Shown: positions 14,107-22,206, counted from the first letter of the stretch. The stretch: 24,258 nt of DNA from Clostridiales bacterium UBA6386 (GCA_002437585.1 DJQM01000036.1:16364-40621); one strand, 5' to 3'. A program made the numbers and translations. Notes: a model not told the origin generated them from the letters alone.

Positions 14107-14412
14107 GGGTAGCAGTGGGTGGCAGTACGGGTAGCGGCATTTTTGAACACTGCTACCCCCAAAAAGCCTTGTGTATCAAAGGCCTTCGCCTTGCGGGTAG
14201 CAGAGGTAGCAGCTGATGCCGGGTTTATGCCCACAGAAAATAATCTTTATATGCATTTCTTTGACTCGCTTCCTAACTTTATTTTTTCGGCTGAGAAGTT
14301 GGTAGAACTGCTACCCCTGCTACCCGGTGCTCCGAAACTCTTGCGGCAGCTGTGTTTTCTTGGGTAGCAGCAGTGATTTTTACTGCTACCCGTATTGCCA
14401 CCTCTGCTACCC
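14107..14412. other. Iteron-rich putative replication origin
   Basis: Eight exact copies of the 9-mer GGGTAGCAG occur in about 300 bases. Three are on the plus strand (14107, 14195, 14362) and five on the minus (starting 14150, 14308, 14317, 14383, 14404). One-mismatch copies are at 14117, 14129 and 14204. Two clusters (14107-14212 and 14308-14412) flank an AT-rich core (about 14222-14300) without iterons. The segment lies at the 3' end of the replicase gene. This is the plan described for SaPI origins, where the Rep helicase binds iterons on both sides of an AT-rich region. The copies have irregular spacing and both orientations, so this is not a CRISPR array. Confidence 0.72.
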
Positions 14413-14415
14413 GAA

Positions 14416-16668
14416 TTACAGAAAATCCGTGTCGTCATAGCCGTATTCCCTTGCGTACTGTTCTTTGACTTCAAGCGTCAGCGAGTAATCCTTGTAGTAG
14501 GTGTTGCCTTTTTGCCGTGTGGTCATCTCTGCATATGCCGTGCTGAGATGCTCGGCAAGCTCCTCACGAAACTCCTTCGCAGTCTTGGCAAAGCCGTTAT
14601 TGTTATCCCGGCACCATGCCTGATAGACACGGTAGATGCGCCCGGTAGTGCAGTGTTTTTGTATCCTGCCGTTCTGCCACGGGCACATACATTCCTCAAA
14701 GAAGCTGACGACCGTGCTGTTTTCGGACATATACCGTGTTCGTGCTGCCGAGATACTCTCCGGCTCGGAAAAGCGATAGCCGTTGTGTATGACCGCTTGC
14801 AGTGCCTGTATAGCTTTGTACACGATGCCGTTGCGCTCTGCGTACATTTTGTCAAGCAACTGCTTGTCCTGTCTGTCTTTCGGAATAACATTCGGACATC
14901 GCACTACCATGATTCGGTCGTATACCCACTGACCGTTATCTCCGCCGAATTTCGGCAGGCGGTTCATGCAGAACCAGAGCAGCCCGTTGTAGGTGAACTC
15001 AAATGCCTGCTGCCCTTTGAACTCGGCATACAGGCTGTCGCCGCCCGTGACCTTCTTGAAAGTTTTCAGTTCGTCCACGGAAAGAAAGCTCATATCCGAG
15101 GAGCCAGCAAGCCGTGTGCCATAGATCGCACCGGTACCGAACCGGGCTTCAATCTCTTTCAGGTCGATGCCGATAAAGTTGCCTTTGCCGAGCAGACGCT
15201 CCACGAGGCTCTTGAGCTGTGATTTGCCTGTATCGCCGTCACCTACAAGGAACAGCGCCTTTTTCATCCGCCAGCCCTTGATGTTGGAAATACAGGCTCC
15301 CATAAACTCAAGCAGCAGCTGTTCGACCGCCTTGTCTCCGTTTGTGAGTGTGTGAATATACGCATCAAACACGGGCGTCGGCTCCGGTCTGCCTGTCCAG
15401 TCACACGGGATCTGAATCGTGGAATACACAGTCGGCATGTGCGGAATTAGAACGGTATCCGTTTCGGTGATGTGGAGCAAACCGTTCTTGAAATTGATCA
15501 GGTTTTCATCGGCATCAAGCTCCTCCTGGCTTATATAGTTGAGGTCAGTGGTGATGTGCTGCAAGGCTTCTGTGACCTTGCTCATCTTGACCAGCTCCTC
15601 GTCATAATCGGCAATGCACTGCTTGATAATGCCCATGAACATATCGTTGGAATACAGCCTGTAGCAGCCGTTCTCGTAGACATACTTCAGAAGCCCCTGT
15701 TTCCCATTGTCCCTGACGAGGATGTAATTCAAGTGCTCTCGGACATATCTCGCCAGCAGTGGTGTCACGATGTACGGCTCTCTGGTCGCTTCGTTAAAGC
15801 GGATAAAATACGGGTGTTTCATCTTCGATTGGTGGAATATGCCGTGGCAGGCTTCAATGCCTTTCTCGATGGTGGCCGTGCGGTAATCCTCACGCTCCCA
15901 CTTTTCCCGGTACAGAACGGAGGACCGGAACACCCGGTCGATCATCTCTGGGTCTGTACCGGTACGAAATGCAATCATGGCACATAAAGCACAGTCGGCC
16001 TCGGACTGGGAGCCGTAGTCGGAGAAATCCCCGTCGCAGTATAGCTTGCGGAATTTCTCGCCGTTTTTCTGCTTCAGCAGATTGGCAACGATATCGAACA
16101 GCTCACGGTCATCACCGTCCCGTTTTTCGCTGTATTTGACCTTCTGCTTTCGACGCATATCCTTGTCCAGCGTAACGAGCAGTGCGTCCGTACACTCTTT
16201 CAGCGGAACATCCCGTATCACATTGCCCGTATAAACGGCAAAGCGATTTGTGATGCCGCCGCAGTACAGCTCCGTGCTGTTGTGCGGATTTTTCATGTAG
16301 AACGCTTTGTCTAGCCGCAGCTTTCCGTCTTTGTCAAGATAGGTCGGCACTCGATTGATGTCGCATTTCCCGTAGATATGGATACCGCCGCCACTGACCG
16401 AATACTCGGCATAGGAGTTGAACCGTTCAAGCATCAGCTGCACAAACGGATCAGTGAGTTCCTTGTGGTCGATATCCAAAAAGAAGTACCCTTGCGGGAT
16501 TTTGAATCCGACACCGTTATAGCCGTGCTTATCGGCGGCTTTGATAGCCTCATCGTATGTCACCCATGTGTGCGCATACTCGCTGTTCGTGCCTGTCGCA
16601 GTGCCGCTTGTCGAGATCGGCACTTTCGTTCGCTTTCCCTTGCGGGTCTCGTAATTCCAGCAGAGCAT
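14416..16668 (-). CDS. PrimPol / SF3 helicase replicase (D5, P4-alpha-like)
   Basis: A 750-residue replication initiator. The N-terminal archaeo-eukaryotic primase (AEP) domain shows FFLDIDH (62-68, metal-binding D65/D67), SGGGIH (92-97) and a third conserved strand ELYCGGITNRFAVYTG. A linker and D5-like domain follow, then an SF3 helicase with Walker A GDGDTGKS (476-483) and a downstream CMNRLPKF stretch. It should unwind and prime the element origin that lies directly after its stop. The annotated ATG (16668) lacks a ribosome site. A strong GGAGG (16711-16715) instead serves ATG 16700 in another frame, and the frame upstream of 16668 still looks coding (AEIAKD). A one-base change near 16680-16690 may have split the first dozen residues from the rest. 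Confidence 0.88.
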   Translation of the reverse strand: MLCWNYETRKGKRTKVPISTSGTATGTNSEYAHTWVTYDEAIKAADKHGYNGVGFKIPQGYFFLDIDHKELTDPFVQLMLERFNSYAEYSVSGGGIHIYGKCDINRVPTYLDKDGKLRLDKAFYMKNPHNSTELYCGGITNRFAVYTGNVIRDVPLKECTDALLVTLDKDMRRKQKVKYSEKRDGDDRELFDIVANLLKQKNGEKFRKLYCDGDFSDYGSQSEADCALCAMIAFRTGTDPEMIDRVFRSSVLYREKWEREDYRTATIEKGIEACHGIFHQSKMKHPYFIRFNEATREPYIVTPLLARYVREHLNYILVRDNGKQGLLKYVYENGCYRLYSNDMFMGIIKQCIADYDEELVKMSKVTEALQHITTDLNYISQEELDADENLINFKNGLLHITETDTVLIPHMPTVYSTIQIPCDWTGRPEPTPVFDAYIHTLTNGDKAVEQLLLEFMGACISNIKGWRMKKALFLVGDGDTGKSQLKSLVERLLGKGNFIGIDLKEIEARFGTGAIYGTRLAGSSDMSFLSVDELKTFKKVTGGDSLYAEFKGQQAFEFTYNGLLWFCMNRLPKFGGDNGQWVYDRIMVVRCPNVIPKDRQDKQLLDKMYAERNGIVYKAIQALQAVIHNGYRFSEPESISAARTRYMSENSTVVSFFEECMCPWQNGRIQKHCTTGRIYRVYQAWCRDNNNGFAKTAKEFREELAEHLSTAYAEMTTRQKGNTYYKDYSLTLEVKEQYAREYGYDDTDFL

Positions 16669-16740
16669 ATCTTTTGCGATTTCAGCTCGTCCATATGCAT
16701 TTCACCGTCACCTCCTCTCTCTGCGTTATTTTCACGGCGC

Positions 16741-17004
16741 TCACTCCTGCTTGTTTGAAGTGATGACCAGCCACTCTCGAAAAGCGTCAACGGGAATGAT
16801 GATTCTCGTGCCGATGCGGATGGATGGAAAGCCATCCGATTTTACAAGCTCGTACGCCTTCGGCAGGGATATTCCCAGCTGCGCAGACAACTCTTGTACA
16901 CTCAAGGTCGTTTTCTCCATGTACTTCTCTACCTCCCTTTCTGTAAGTTTGGGCGCAAAAATACCACCTTCAAAAATCTCACATAGTTTTTCATAGGTGG
17001 TCAT
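16741..17004 (-). CDS. Excisionase-like MerR-type HTH protein
   Basis: An 87-residue DNA-binding protein. Residues 33-78 match the excisionase/HTH_17 pattern, with LSVQELSAQLGISLPKAYEL followed by a wing and RIIIPVDAFREWL. Such proteins act as recombination directionality factors or small transcription regulators of mobile elements. Its ATG overlaps the TGA of the preceding small gene (ATGA), pointing to coupled translation; an internal ATG (16920) with GGGAGG could give a shorter form with the HTH only. It precedes the replicase in the same operon. Confidence 0.78.
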   Translation of the reverse strand: MTTYEKLCEIFEGGIFAPKLTEREVEKYMEKTTLSVQELSAQLGISLPKAYELVKSDGFPSIRIGTRIIIPVDAFREWLVITSNKQE

Positions 17005-17162
17005 GCCAGCACAATATTGGCTTTTCCGTTTGTCATGATCTGCCGGACTGCGTTGTAAGCCGTAAGGTCTTTCACGCCGCAGTCGTTTCGCTTGTCGATG
17101 CGTTCCTCTCGCTGCTTGATGCGGCGGTTTTCACGCTGGCGTTTTCTGTCTTTCAAGTTCAT
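17001..17162 (-). CDS. Small, highly basic protein at the head of the element operon
   Basis: A 53-residue protein whose first 25 residues are largely Arg/Lys/Glu and probably helical, followed by a mixed tail. AAGGAGG lies close (two bases) before the ATG at 17160-17162. It overlaps the excisionase-like gene by four bases. It is the first gene after the leftward promoter and attenuator-like hairpin. The charge suggests nucleic-acid binding; no family is recognised. Confidence 0.58.
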   Translation of the reverse strand: MNLKDRKRQRENRRIKQREERIDKRNDCGVKDLTAYNAVRQIMTNGKANIVLA

Positions 17163-17174
17163 TGCCTCCTTCTG

Positions 17175-17218
17175 AAAAAATATAGACTGCTCCCGCAGGT
17201 GCGGGAAACAGCCTTTCC
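17175..17218 (-). terminator. Leader hairpin with U-run, possible attenuator
   Basis: On the minus strand CCCGCA-CC-TGCGGG (17205-17192) sits inside an outer GGCTG/CAGTC pairing and is followed by TATATTTTTT. It lies between the leftward promoter and the first gene of the operon, ending about 12 bases before the ATG. A terminator in this place would make expression of the replication/capsid operon depend on anti-termination or leak-through. Confidence 0.55.
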
Positions 17219-17235
17219 TGGTTGACGTCCGCGAA

Positions 17236-17263
17236 TGAGAAATGCGTTTCTCACTTTTCTCAC
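17236..17263. promoter_or_regulatory. Repressor operator candidate
   Basis: TGAGAAATGCGTTTCTCA (17236-17253) is a 7-4-7 palindrome. TTCTCAC occurs at 17248-17254 and again at 17257-17263, just downstream of the leftward -10. Further copies are at 17356-17362 upstream of the XRE promoter and, inverted, at 17422-17428 before the XRE ATG. The divergent XRE protein is the natural candidate binder. Confidence 0.55.
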
Positions 17264-17267
17264 TCAC

Positions 17268-17296
17268 ATTATATAACTTTGCGTTATTCGAGTCAA
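17268..17296 (-). promoter_or_regulatory. Leftward promoter of replication/capsid operon
   Basis: On the minus strand TTGACT (17296-17291), 17 bases, TATAAT (17273-17268): near-consensus. The start site would fall within the TTCTCAC repeats, so a bound repressor would block it. Confidence 0.82.
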
Positions 17297-17369
17297 TAGC
17301 AAAACAGAAAATTTTTCGTAGAATTTTATACGATTGTAGAATCCAATAGAATCTATTCTCACAAACAAC

Positions 17370-17398
17370 TTGACAAAACTCACTTATAGTAATATAAT
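17370..17398 (+). promoter_or_regulatory. Rightward promoter of XRE-mod-res
   Basis: TTGACA (17370-17375), 17 bases, TATAAT (17393-17398): a perfect consensus promoter about 32 bases before the XRE ATG. It is divergent from the leftward promoter, with about 70 bases between the two -35 elements. Confidence 0.88.
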
Positions 17399-17430
17399 AT
17401 GGGTGAAATCCACGACGAGGTGTGAGAACC

Positions 17431-17889
17431 ATGTTTCCTGAACGACTGAAAGACCTTAGAAAAGAAAAAGGCATGACACAGATCGAGCTTGCGACAGCAC
17501 TTGGCGTATCCAGTGGCACCGTTGCCATGTGGGAAACCGGAAAACGCAAACCCAGCTTTGAGATGTTTGAAAAACTGACGCAGGTTTTTGATAAACGGAT
17601 CGATTATATTCTTGGTACGTCCGATGATCCGACCCCGGCCAAACTGAATGACATGGAAGTCGCACAACTTGGAAACTGGGCAATGCAGGAGGAGTACGAG
17701 GATGTGATGCGTAAATACTCTCTGCTCGATGATTTTGGCCAAAAAACGATAGCTGCCGTTTTGCGCATGGAGTTCGCCCGCTGCCAGGAGCAAGGAACCC
17801 TAAAAAGCGGGAAAAGCGTGTCCGTTTCCGTGAAAGTGAGAGATTTGCCGGATGAAGTGCTTACTGCGAATACAACGGAGGGTGAATGA
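17431..17889 (+). CDS. XRE family repressor
   Basis: A 152-residue regulator with an N-terminal Cro/CI-type HTH: LKDLRKEKGMTQIELATALG (7-26), then SSGTVAMWETGKRKPS (27-42). The C-terminal 90 residues contain no recognised peptidase or LexA-like motif. The ATG at 17431 has GAGGTG upstream; an in-frame GTG at 17422 lies inside that signal. Its end overlaps the mod start, so repressor and methyltransferase are translationally coupled. It probably binds the TTCTCAC sites of both divergent promoters, serving as the element's repressor and perhaps also as the controller of the RM genes. Confidence 0.87.
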   Translation: MFPERLKDLRKEKGMTQIELATALGVSSGTVAMWETGKRKPSFEMFEKLTQVFDKRIDYILGTSDDPTPAKLNDMEVAQLGNWAMQEEYEDVMRKYSLLDDFGQKTIAAVLRMEFARCQEQGTLKSGKSVSVSVKVRDLPDEVLTANTTEGE

Positions 17890-19481
17890 TGGCTAACAAA
17901 CTGGAACTGACCTGGTACGGCAAGGACGAGCCTATTCGAGTAGAGCCTCGGTTGCTGATTGAAAATACGGAGCTTTCCAACACTGCCGCCGACCCGGATA
18001 CGCAGAATATGCTGATCCACGGGGATAATCTGCTGGCATTGAAAGCACTGGAGAGCAAGTTTTCCGGACAGGTAAAGTGTATCTATATCGATCCTCCGTA
18101 CAATACCGGCTCGGCATTTGAGCATTATGATGATAATCTGGAGCATAGTATTTGGCTCAATCTGATGCGTCCACGCCTCGAAATCCTCTGGAATCTTCTT
18201 GATGGTACTGTCGGTAGCCTGTGGATCAGTATTGACGATTCCGAACAGGCATATATGCGGGTTTTGTGCGACGAACTATTTGGTCGGCATAATTTTGTTG
18301 CACAAAATGTATGGCAAAAACGATATTCCCGTGAAAATCGAGAAGCTATCGGCGATGCGCACGAGTATATTATCGTTTATGCGAAAAATCCTGCTCGTTT
18401 TAAGGAAAGTAGAAATCTTGTCCCTATGTCAGAGGAGCAAGCCAAAGTATATAAGAACCCCAATAACGACCCGAAAGGACGCTGGAGAGGCGTTCCTATG
18501 ACTGCACAGGGATATCGGCCAAACCAAATGTATCCGATAACAGATCCGAAAGGGAATGTTCATTATCCTCCTGAAGGTCGGTGCTGGAGTACTGTTGAAT
18601 CGGAATTCAAAAAGCTGTTGGAGCAAGGGAGAATTTATTTTGGAAAGAATAATGACTCCCAACCAAGTACAATCCGCTATCTATCTGAAGTCCCTGGTGT
18701 AGTACCATGGACATGGTGGCCGTGTGAAGAAGTCGGTCACACAGACTCGTCAAAGAAAGAGATTATGGCGATTTTCGGCAAAGATAACATTTTTGCCACT
18801 CCTAAACCCGAAGAGCTTATTCAGCGCATCATCCATATTGCCTCCAATCCCGGCGATTTGGTCCTCGATTCCTTCCTTGGTTCCGGCACCACTGCTGCCG
18901 TCGCACAGAAAATGGGGCGGCGCTGGATCGGCGTGGAAATGGGTAATCATGCCTATACTCACTGCAAAGTGCGCATGGATAAGGTCATTGCCGGGGAAGA
19001 CCCCGGCGGCATTACCAAGGCGCAGAATTGGCAAGGCGGTGGTGGTTATCGTTTCTATGAGGTAGCCCCCACCCTAATCAACAAAGACCCCTTTGATGAA
19101 TATGTCATCAACGAGGACTATGACGCCAATATGCTGGCGGCTGCGGTGGCCCTGCACGAGGGATTCCGCTATCAGCCGGATGGAGACCTGTTCTGGAAAC
19201 AGTCTGTAGGCAACGAGAACAGCTACCTCTTTGTGACCACCCGCCACCTGAACAGCCCCTATCTGGACTCCATCAAGGACACCATGGAGGAGGGCGAATA
19301 TCTGATCATCGCTTGCCGCTCTTTTGACAGCGGGCTGGACAAGGCTTACGATAACATCACGGTGAAGAAGATCCCGCAAATGCTGCTGGAACGCTGCGAG
19401 TTCGGCAAAGCGGATTACAACCTGAATATCGTACACCCGCCGGTGTATGATGACTGCAACGAGGAGGAAGAGGATGTCTAA
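17889..19481 (+). CDS. mod: Type III restriction-modification methyltransferase subunit Mod
   Basis: A 530-residue N6-adenine DNA methyltransferase. Catalytic motif DPPYNTGS (68-75) precedes the SAM-binding motif DSFLGSGTTA (327-336), the order of beta-class enzymes such as type III Mod. The stretch between them (about 120-285) is the target recognition region; it is AT-richer (33% GC in 18361-18420) than the 3' part (62% GC in 18841-18900), suggesting an exchanged recognition domain. ATG 17889 is best spaced from GGAGGG; ATG 17886 is an alternative. The 3' end overlaps res by eight bases. Mod methylates one strand of an asymmetric site and gives the Res complex its specificity. Confidence 0.93.
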   Translation: MANKLELTWYGKDEPIRVEPRLLIENTELSNTAADPDTQNMLIHGDNLLALKALESKFSGQVKCIYIDPPYNTGSAFEHYDDNLEHSIWLNLMRPRLEILWNLLDGTVGSLWISIDDSEQAYMRVLCDELFGRHNFVAQNVWQKRYSRENREAIGDAHEYIIVYAKNPARFKESRNLVPMSEEQAKVYKNPNNDPKGRWRGVPMTAQGYRPNQMYPITDPKGNVHYPPEGRCWSTVESEFKKLLEQGRIYFGKNNDSQPSTIRYLSEVPGVVPWTWWPCEEVGHTDSSKKEIMAIFGKDNIFATPKPEELIQRIIHIASNPGDLVLDSFLGSGTTAAVAQKMGRRWIGVEMGNHAYTHCKVRMDKVIAGEDPGGITKAQNWQGGGGYRFYEVAPTLINKDPFDEYVINEDYDANMLAAAVALHEGFRYQPDGDLFWKQSVGNENSYLFVTTRHLNSPYLDSIKDTMEEGEYLIIACRSFDSGLDKAYDNITVKKIPQMLLERCEFGKADYNLNIVHPPVYDDCNEEEEDV

Positions 19482-22122
19482 CGATTTTCCGCTCTATACC
19501 ACGGATTATATCAGCGGCGTCATGTCTCTCCGCAAGCCGCAGACGCAATCCCTGAAAATTCTTGAAGAGATCACCAACGCCGTGCAACTCCGCAAAGGCA
19601 TGAATCTAAAAGCGGCACTGGGTGCTGTCCATGCTATGTATCCGATCTGCTCCGATTTTGAGCGTGACTTTATGTCCCTGACTTTTGCTCTGGCAACCGG
19701 CGTCGGAAAGACCCGTTTGATGGGTGCCTTTATCGCCTATCTCTACACGCAGCACCATATCAGGAACTTTTTCGTGGTCGCTCCCAATACTACGATTTTT
19801 GAGAAGCTGAAAAAGGATCTCAGTGATAACAACAGCGCCAAGTATGTGTTCAAAGGCCTTGGCTGTTTCAGCACGCCGCCGCAGATCATTACGGATGACG
19901 ATTACCGCGAAAAAACGCTCTCCCTGTTTGAATCCGATGTTCACATCTTCGTGTATAACATCGATAAATTCAACAAAGAGGGCGCAAACATGAAAAAGGT
20001 GAACGAGCTCATTGGGGACTCGTTCTATCAGGCGTTGTCCGACTTACCGGACCTTGTGCTCATTATGGATGAGTCGCACCATTACCGGGCAGAAAAGGGA
20101 GCGCAGGCGCTGAACGAGCTGCATCCGCTGCTGGGATTGGAACTGACAGCGACACCGTTGGTAACCAAGGGTAATAAACAGGTGCCGTTCAAAAATGTGG
20201 TATATGAATACCCGCTGTCCAAAGCGATTGAGGACGGCTATACCCGCACCCCATATGCCGTGACCCGCTCGGACATTGATTTCTATAACTTCGGTGATGA
20301 ACAGCTGGATAAAATGATGCTGCTGGACGGCATCACCTGCCATGAAAGCACAAAGCGCAAATTGGAAGTCTACGCTGCCAATCACGGCAAGCCTGTAGTG
20401 AAGCCGTTTATGCTCGTAGTTTGCAAGGATACAGATCACGCAACCTGGGTGGAGCAATTCGTAAAGTCAGACGAATTCCGTAGTGGCGCATATCGCAACA
20501 AAACGATCATCGTCCACTCCAAACAGAAAGGCGCAGAAACCGAAGCGAACACTCGCCTGCTTCTGGATGTGGAAAACCCGGAAAATCCGGTGGAGATCGT
20601 GATCCATGTCAATATGCTCAAAGAAGGCTGGGACGTCAACAACCTCTATGCCATCGTTCCGCTTCGGACGGCCGCATCCAAAATTCTGCGGGAGCAGATG
20701 GTTGGTCGCGGCTTACGCCTGCCCTATGGAGAGCGCACCGGTGACCGGGATGTGGACGCCGTCATGTTGACTGCCCACGATAAATTCAATGATATTCTGG
20801 CGGAAGCACAGAAGGGTGATTCTATTTTCAAGGCTGGAAATGTCATTAAAGCAGAAGAGATCAAGCCCGAAGAAGTGGTCTATACCCAGCTGACAATAGA
20901 AACCGATCCGGATGCCGAGCTGGAAAAAGCGTATGCTCATACTCAAATTGAAAAGACGGATACCACAGATGCACTGATCAAGAAGGCAGCTGATTTGATC
21001 AAAGCAGAGGTTGAGCAGCACATTCAGCACACTCCGGCGCATACGGTCACCACTGTGCAGGCACAGCAAATTGTAGAAACGGTCAAACAGAAGGTTTCTG
21101 AGGATAAGGATCTGGGACAGACCTTCAAGGAGAATGAAATGCCGCTGGCAGCATGGATGCTCTACCAGACCGAGGAAGCGCACAGAGCTGCCGTGAACAA
21201 ATTTATTCCGATTCCCCGTATCAAGGTAACGGATGCCGGTGTTGAGGAATATGTGTTCGTAGACTTTGATTTGGACATGGCAGATTTTACCCATGTGCCG
21301 ATCAGGAATGAGTTGCTCGTTCAGAATCTGGAGGATATGCAGGACCGGCAGCGCATCAAGGGCGATGCGATCGATTTTGAGGGCTACAATCCGAAAAAGG
21401 TCATACTGGAGCAACTCCGACAGAAACCGGAAATCGACTACGAGAAATGCTCCAAACTGCTGTTCAAGCTGATCACGCAAGTCTGCGACCACTACGAAAT
21501 ACAGTACGGCACCAATGGAATACAGAACATCATTATGATGTATAAGCGTGATATTGGAAACAAGATCTATAAGCAAATGCTGCAGCACTTCTATTGCGAG
21601 AACGGCTTTTTGCAGGAAGAGGTAGTCGGCACAAGAGGTTACAACCTGCAGCAGTCTTACAGCTGTGCCGAACGGGTCAATCTTTTCTCCGATGATTATA
21701 CCGGGAATATCCAATCAGTTTTGTTTGAAGGTGTCAAGCGGGGCGTATTCGACGCTGCCAAGTTTGACAGCCGCCCTGAACTGGTGCTTGCACGGGTGTT
21801 GGAGACGGACACCGATGTGCAGAACTGGCTTCGCCCTGCTCCGCAGGAATTCAATATCACCTACAATCACGGGCATAACTATGAGCCGGATTTCGTTGTG
21901 GAGACTGACGATACGGTTTATCTCGTGGAGGTAAAGGGCGAGGACAAGCTCAGTGACCCGGATGTTATCGCCAAGAAAAAGCGCGGTATCCAGTACTGCG
22001 AAGTTGCCTCTCGCTGGGGAAAGGCGAACGGCTATAAGCAGTGGCGGTATCTGTTTATTCTGTCCAAGCAGGTCATGCCGAATTCGAGTTTTATGCAGTT
22101 GGCGAAACGGTTTGACCTATAA
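19474..22122 (+). CDS. res: Type III restriction endonuclease subunit Res
   Basis: An 882-residue helicase-nuclease. Walker A ATGVGKT is at 74-80, DESH at 199-202, then a TATP motif, KEGWDV and QMVGRGLR of the SF2 motor. Near the C-terminus a PD-(D/E)xK nuclease has P805-D806 and E819-V-K821. All key residues are present, so cleavage activity is expected. It forms a complex with Mod, translocates or diffuses by ATP hydrolysis and cuts at unmodified paired sites. The ATG at 19474 follows GAGGAGGAAGAGG and overlaps the mod stop; length is slightly below many Res proteins (about 900-1000) but includes both domains. Confidence 0.93.
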   Translation: MSNDFPLYTTDYISGVMSLRKPQTQSLKILEEITNAVQLRKGMNLKAALGAVHAMYPICSDFERDFMSLTFALATGVGKTRLMGAFIAYLYTQHHIRNFFVVAPNTTIFEKLKKDLSDNNSAKYVFKGLGCFSTPPQIITDDDYREKTLSLFESDVHIFVYNIDKFNKEGANMKKVNELIGDSFYQALSDLPDLVLIMDESHHYRAEKGAQALNELHPLLGLELTATPLVTKGNKQVPFKNVVYEYPLSKAIEDGYTRTPYAVTRSDIDFYNFGDEQLDKMMLLDGITCHESTKRKLEVYAANHGKPVVKPFMLVVCKDTDHATWVEQFVKSDEFRSGAYRNKTIIVHSKQKGAETEANTRLLLDVENPENPVEIVIHVNMLKEGWDVNNLYAIVPLRTAASKILREQMVGRGLRLPYGERTGDRDVDAVMLTAHDKFNDILAEAQKGDSIFKAGNVIKAEEIKPEEVVYTQLTIETDPDAELEKAYAHTQIEKTDTTDALIKKAADLIKAEVEQHIQHTPAHTVTTVQAQQIVETVKQKVSEDKDLGQTFKENEMPLAAWMLYQTEEAHRAAVNKFIPIPRIKVTDAGVEEYVFVDFDLDMADFTHVPIRNELLVQNLEDMQDRQRIKGDAIDFEGYNPKKVILEQLRQKPEIDYEKCSKLLFKLITQVCDHYEIQYGTNGIQNIIMMYKRDIGNKIYKQMLQHFYCENGFLQEEVVGTRGYNLQQSYSCAERVNLFSDDYTGNIQSVLFEGVKRGVFDAAKFDSRPELVLARVLETDTDVQNWLRPAPQEFNITYNHGHNYEPDFVVETDDTVYLVEVKGEDKLSDPDVIAKKKRGIQYCEVASRWGKANGYKQWRYLFILSKQVMPNSSFMQLAKRFDL

Positions 22123-22143
22123 TACAAAGAATAGGAGGATTAT

Positions 22144-22200
22144 ATGGGATCGATAGTCTCCGATGTCAAGACAACCTTTTTAATGCAACACCCCGAGTAA
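22144..22200 (+). pseudogene. 18-codon N-terminal fragment in frame with the ATPase gene
   Basis: A strong AGGAGG (22133-22138) and ATG (22144) open an 18-codon frame that ends at TAA (22198-22200). Two codons later, in the same frame, the ATG of the large ATPase begins. The simplest reading is that the original ATPase started at 22144 and that one codon became TAA; restart at 22207 would be needed. Alternatives are a short leader peptide controlling re-initiation, stop read-through, or a sequencing error. Confidence 0.5.
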
Positions 22201-22206
22201 GAGAAT

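Noticed and set aside
14101..14412. Possible CRISPR array because of the repeated 9-mer
   Set aside because: The repeats are only 9 bases, occur in both orientations with irregular spacing, have no unique spacers of uniform length, and no cas gene is near. An origin with iterons fits better.
16560..16835. 91-codon minus-strand frame at the start of the replicase
   Set aside because: It contains the best ribosome site but its sequence loses protein character after a few residues. It is treated as the remnant start of the replicase and not as a separate gene.
9638..17162. Full prophage
   Set aside because: A capsid gene and an integrase are present, but no terminase, portal, protease, tail, holin or endolysin gene is visible, and the gene order does not match a head module.
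20713..21714. 333-codon open frame on the minus strand
   Set aside because: It is a shadow of res, whose helicase motor lies just upstream and whose frame continues intact to the C-terminal nuclease.
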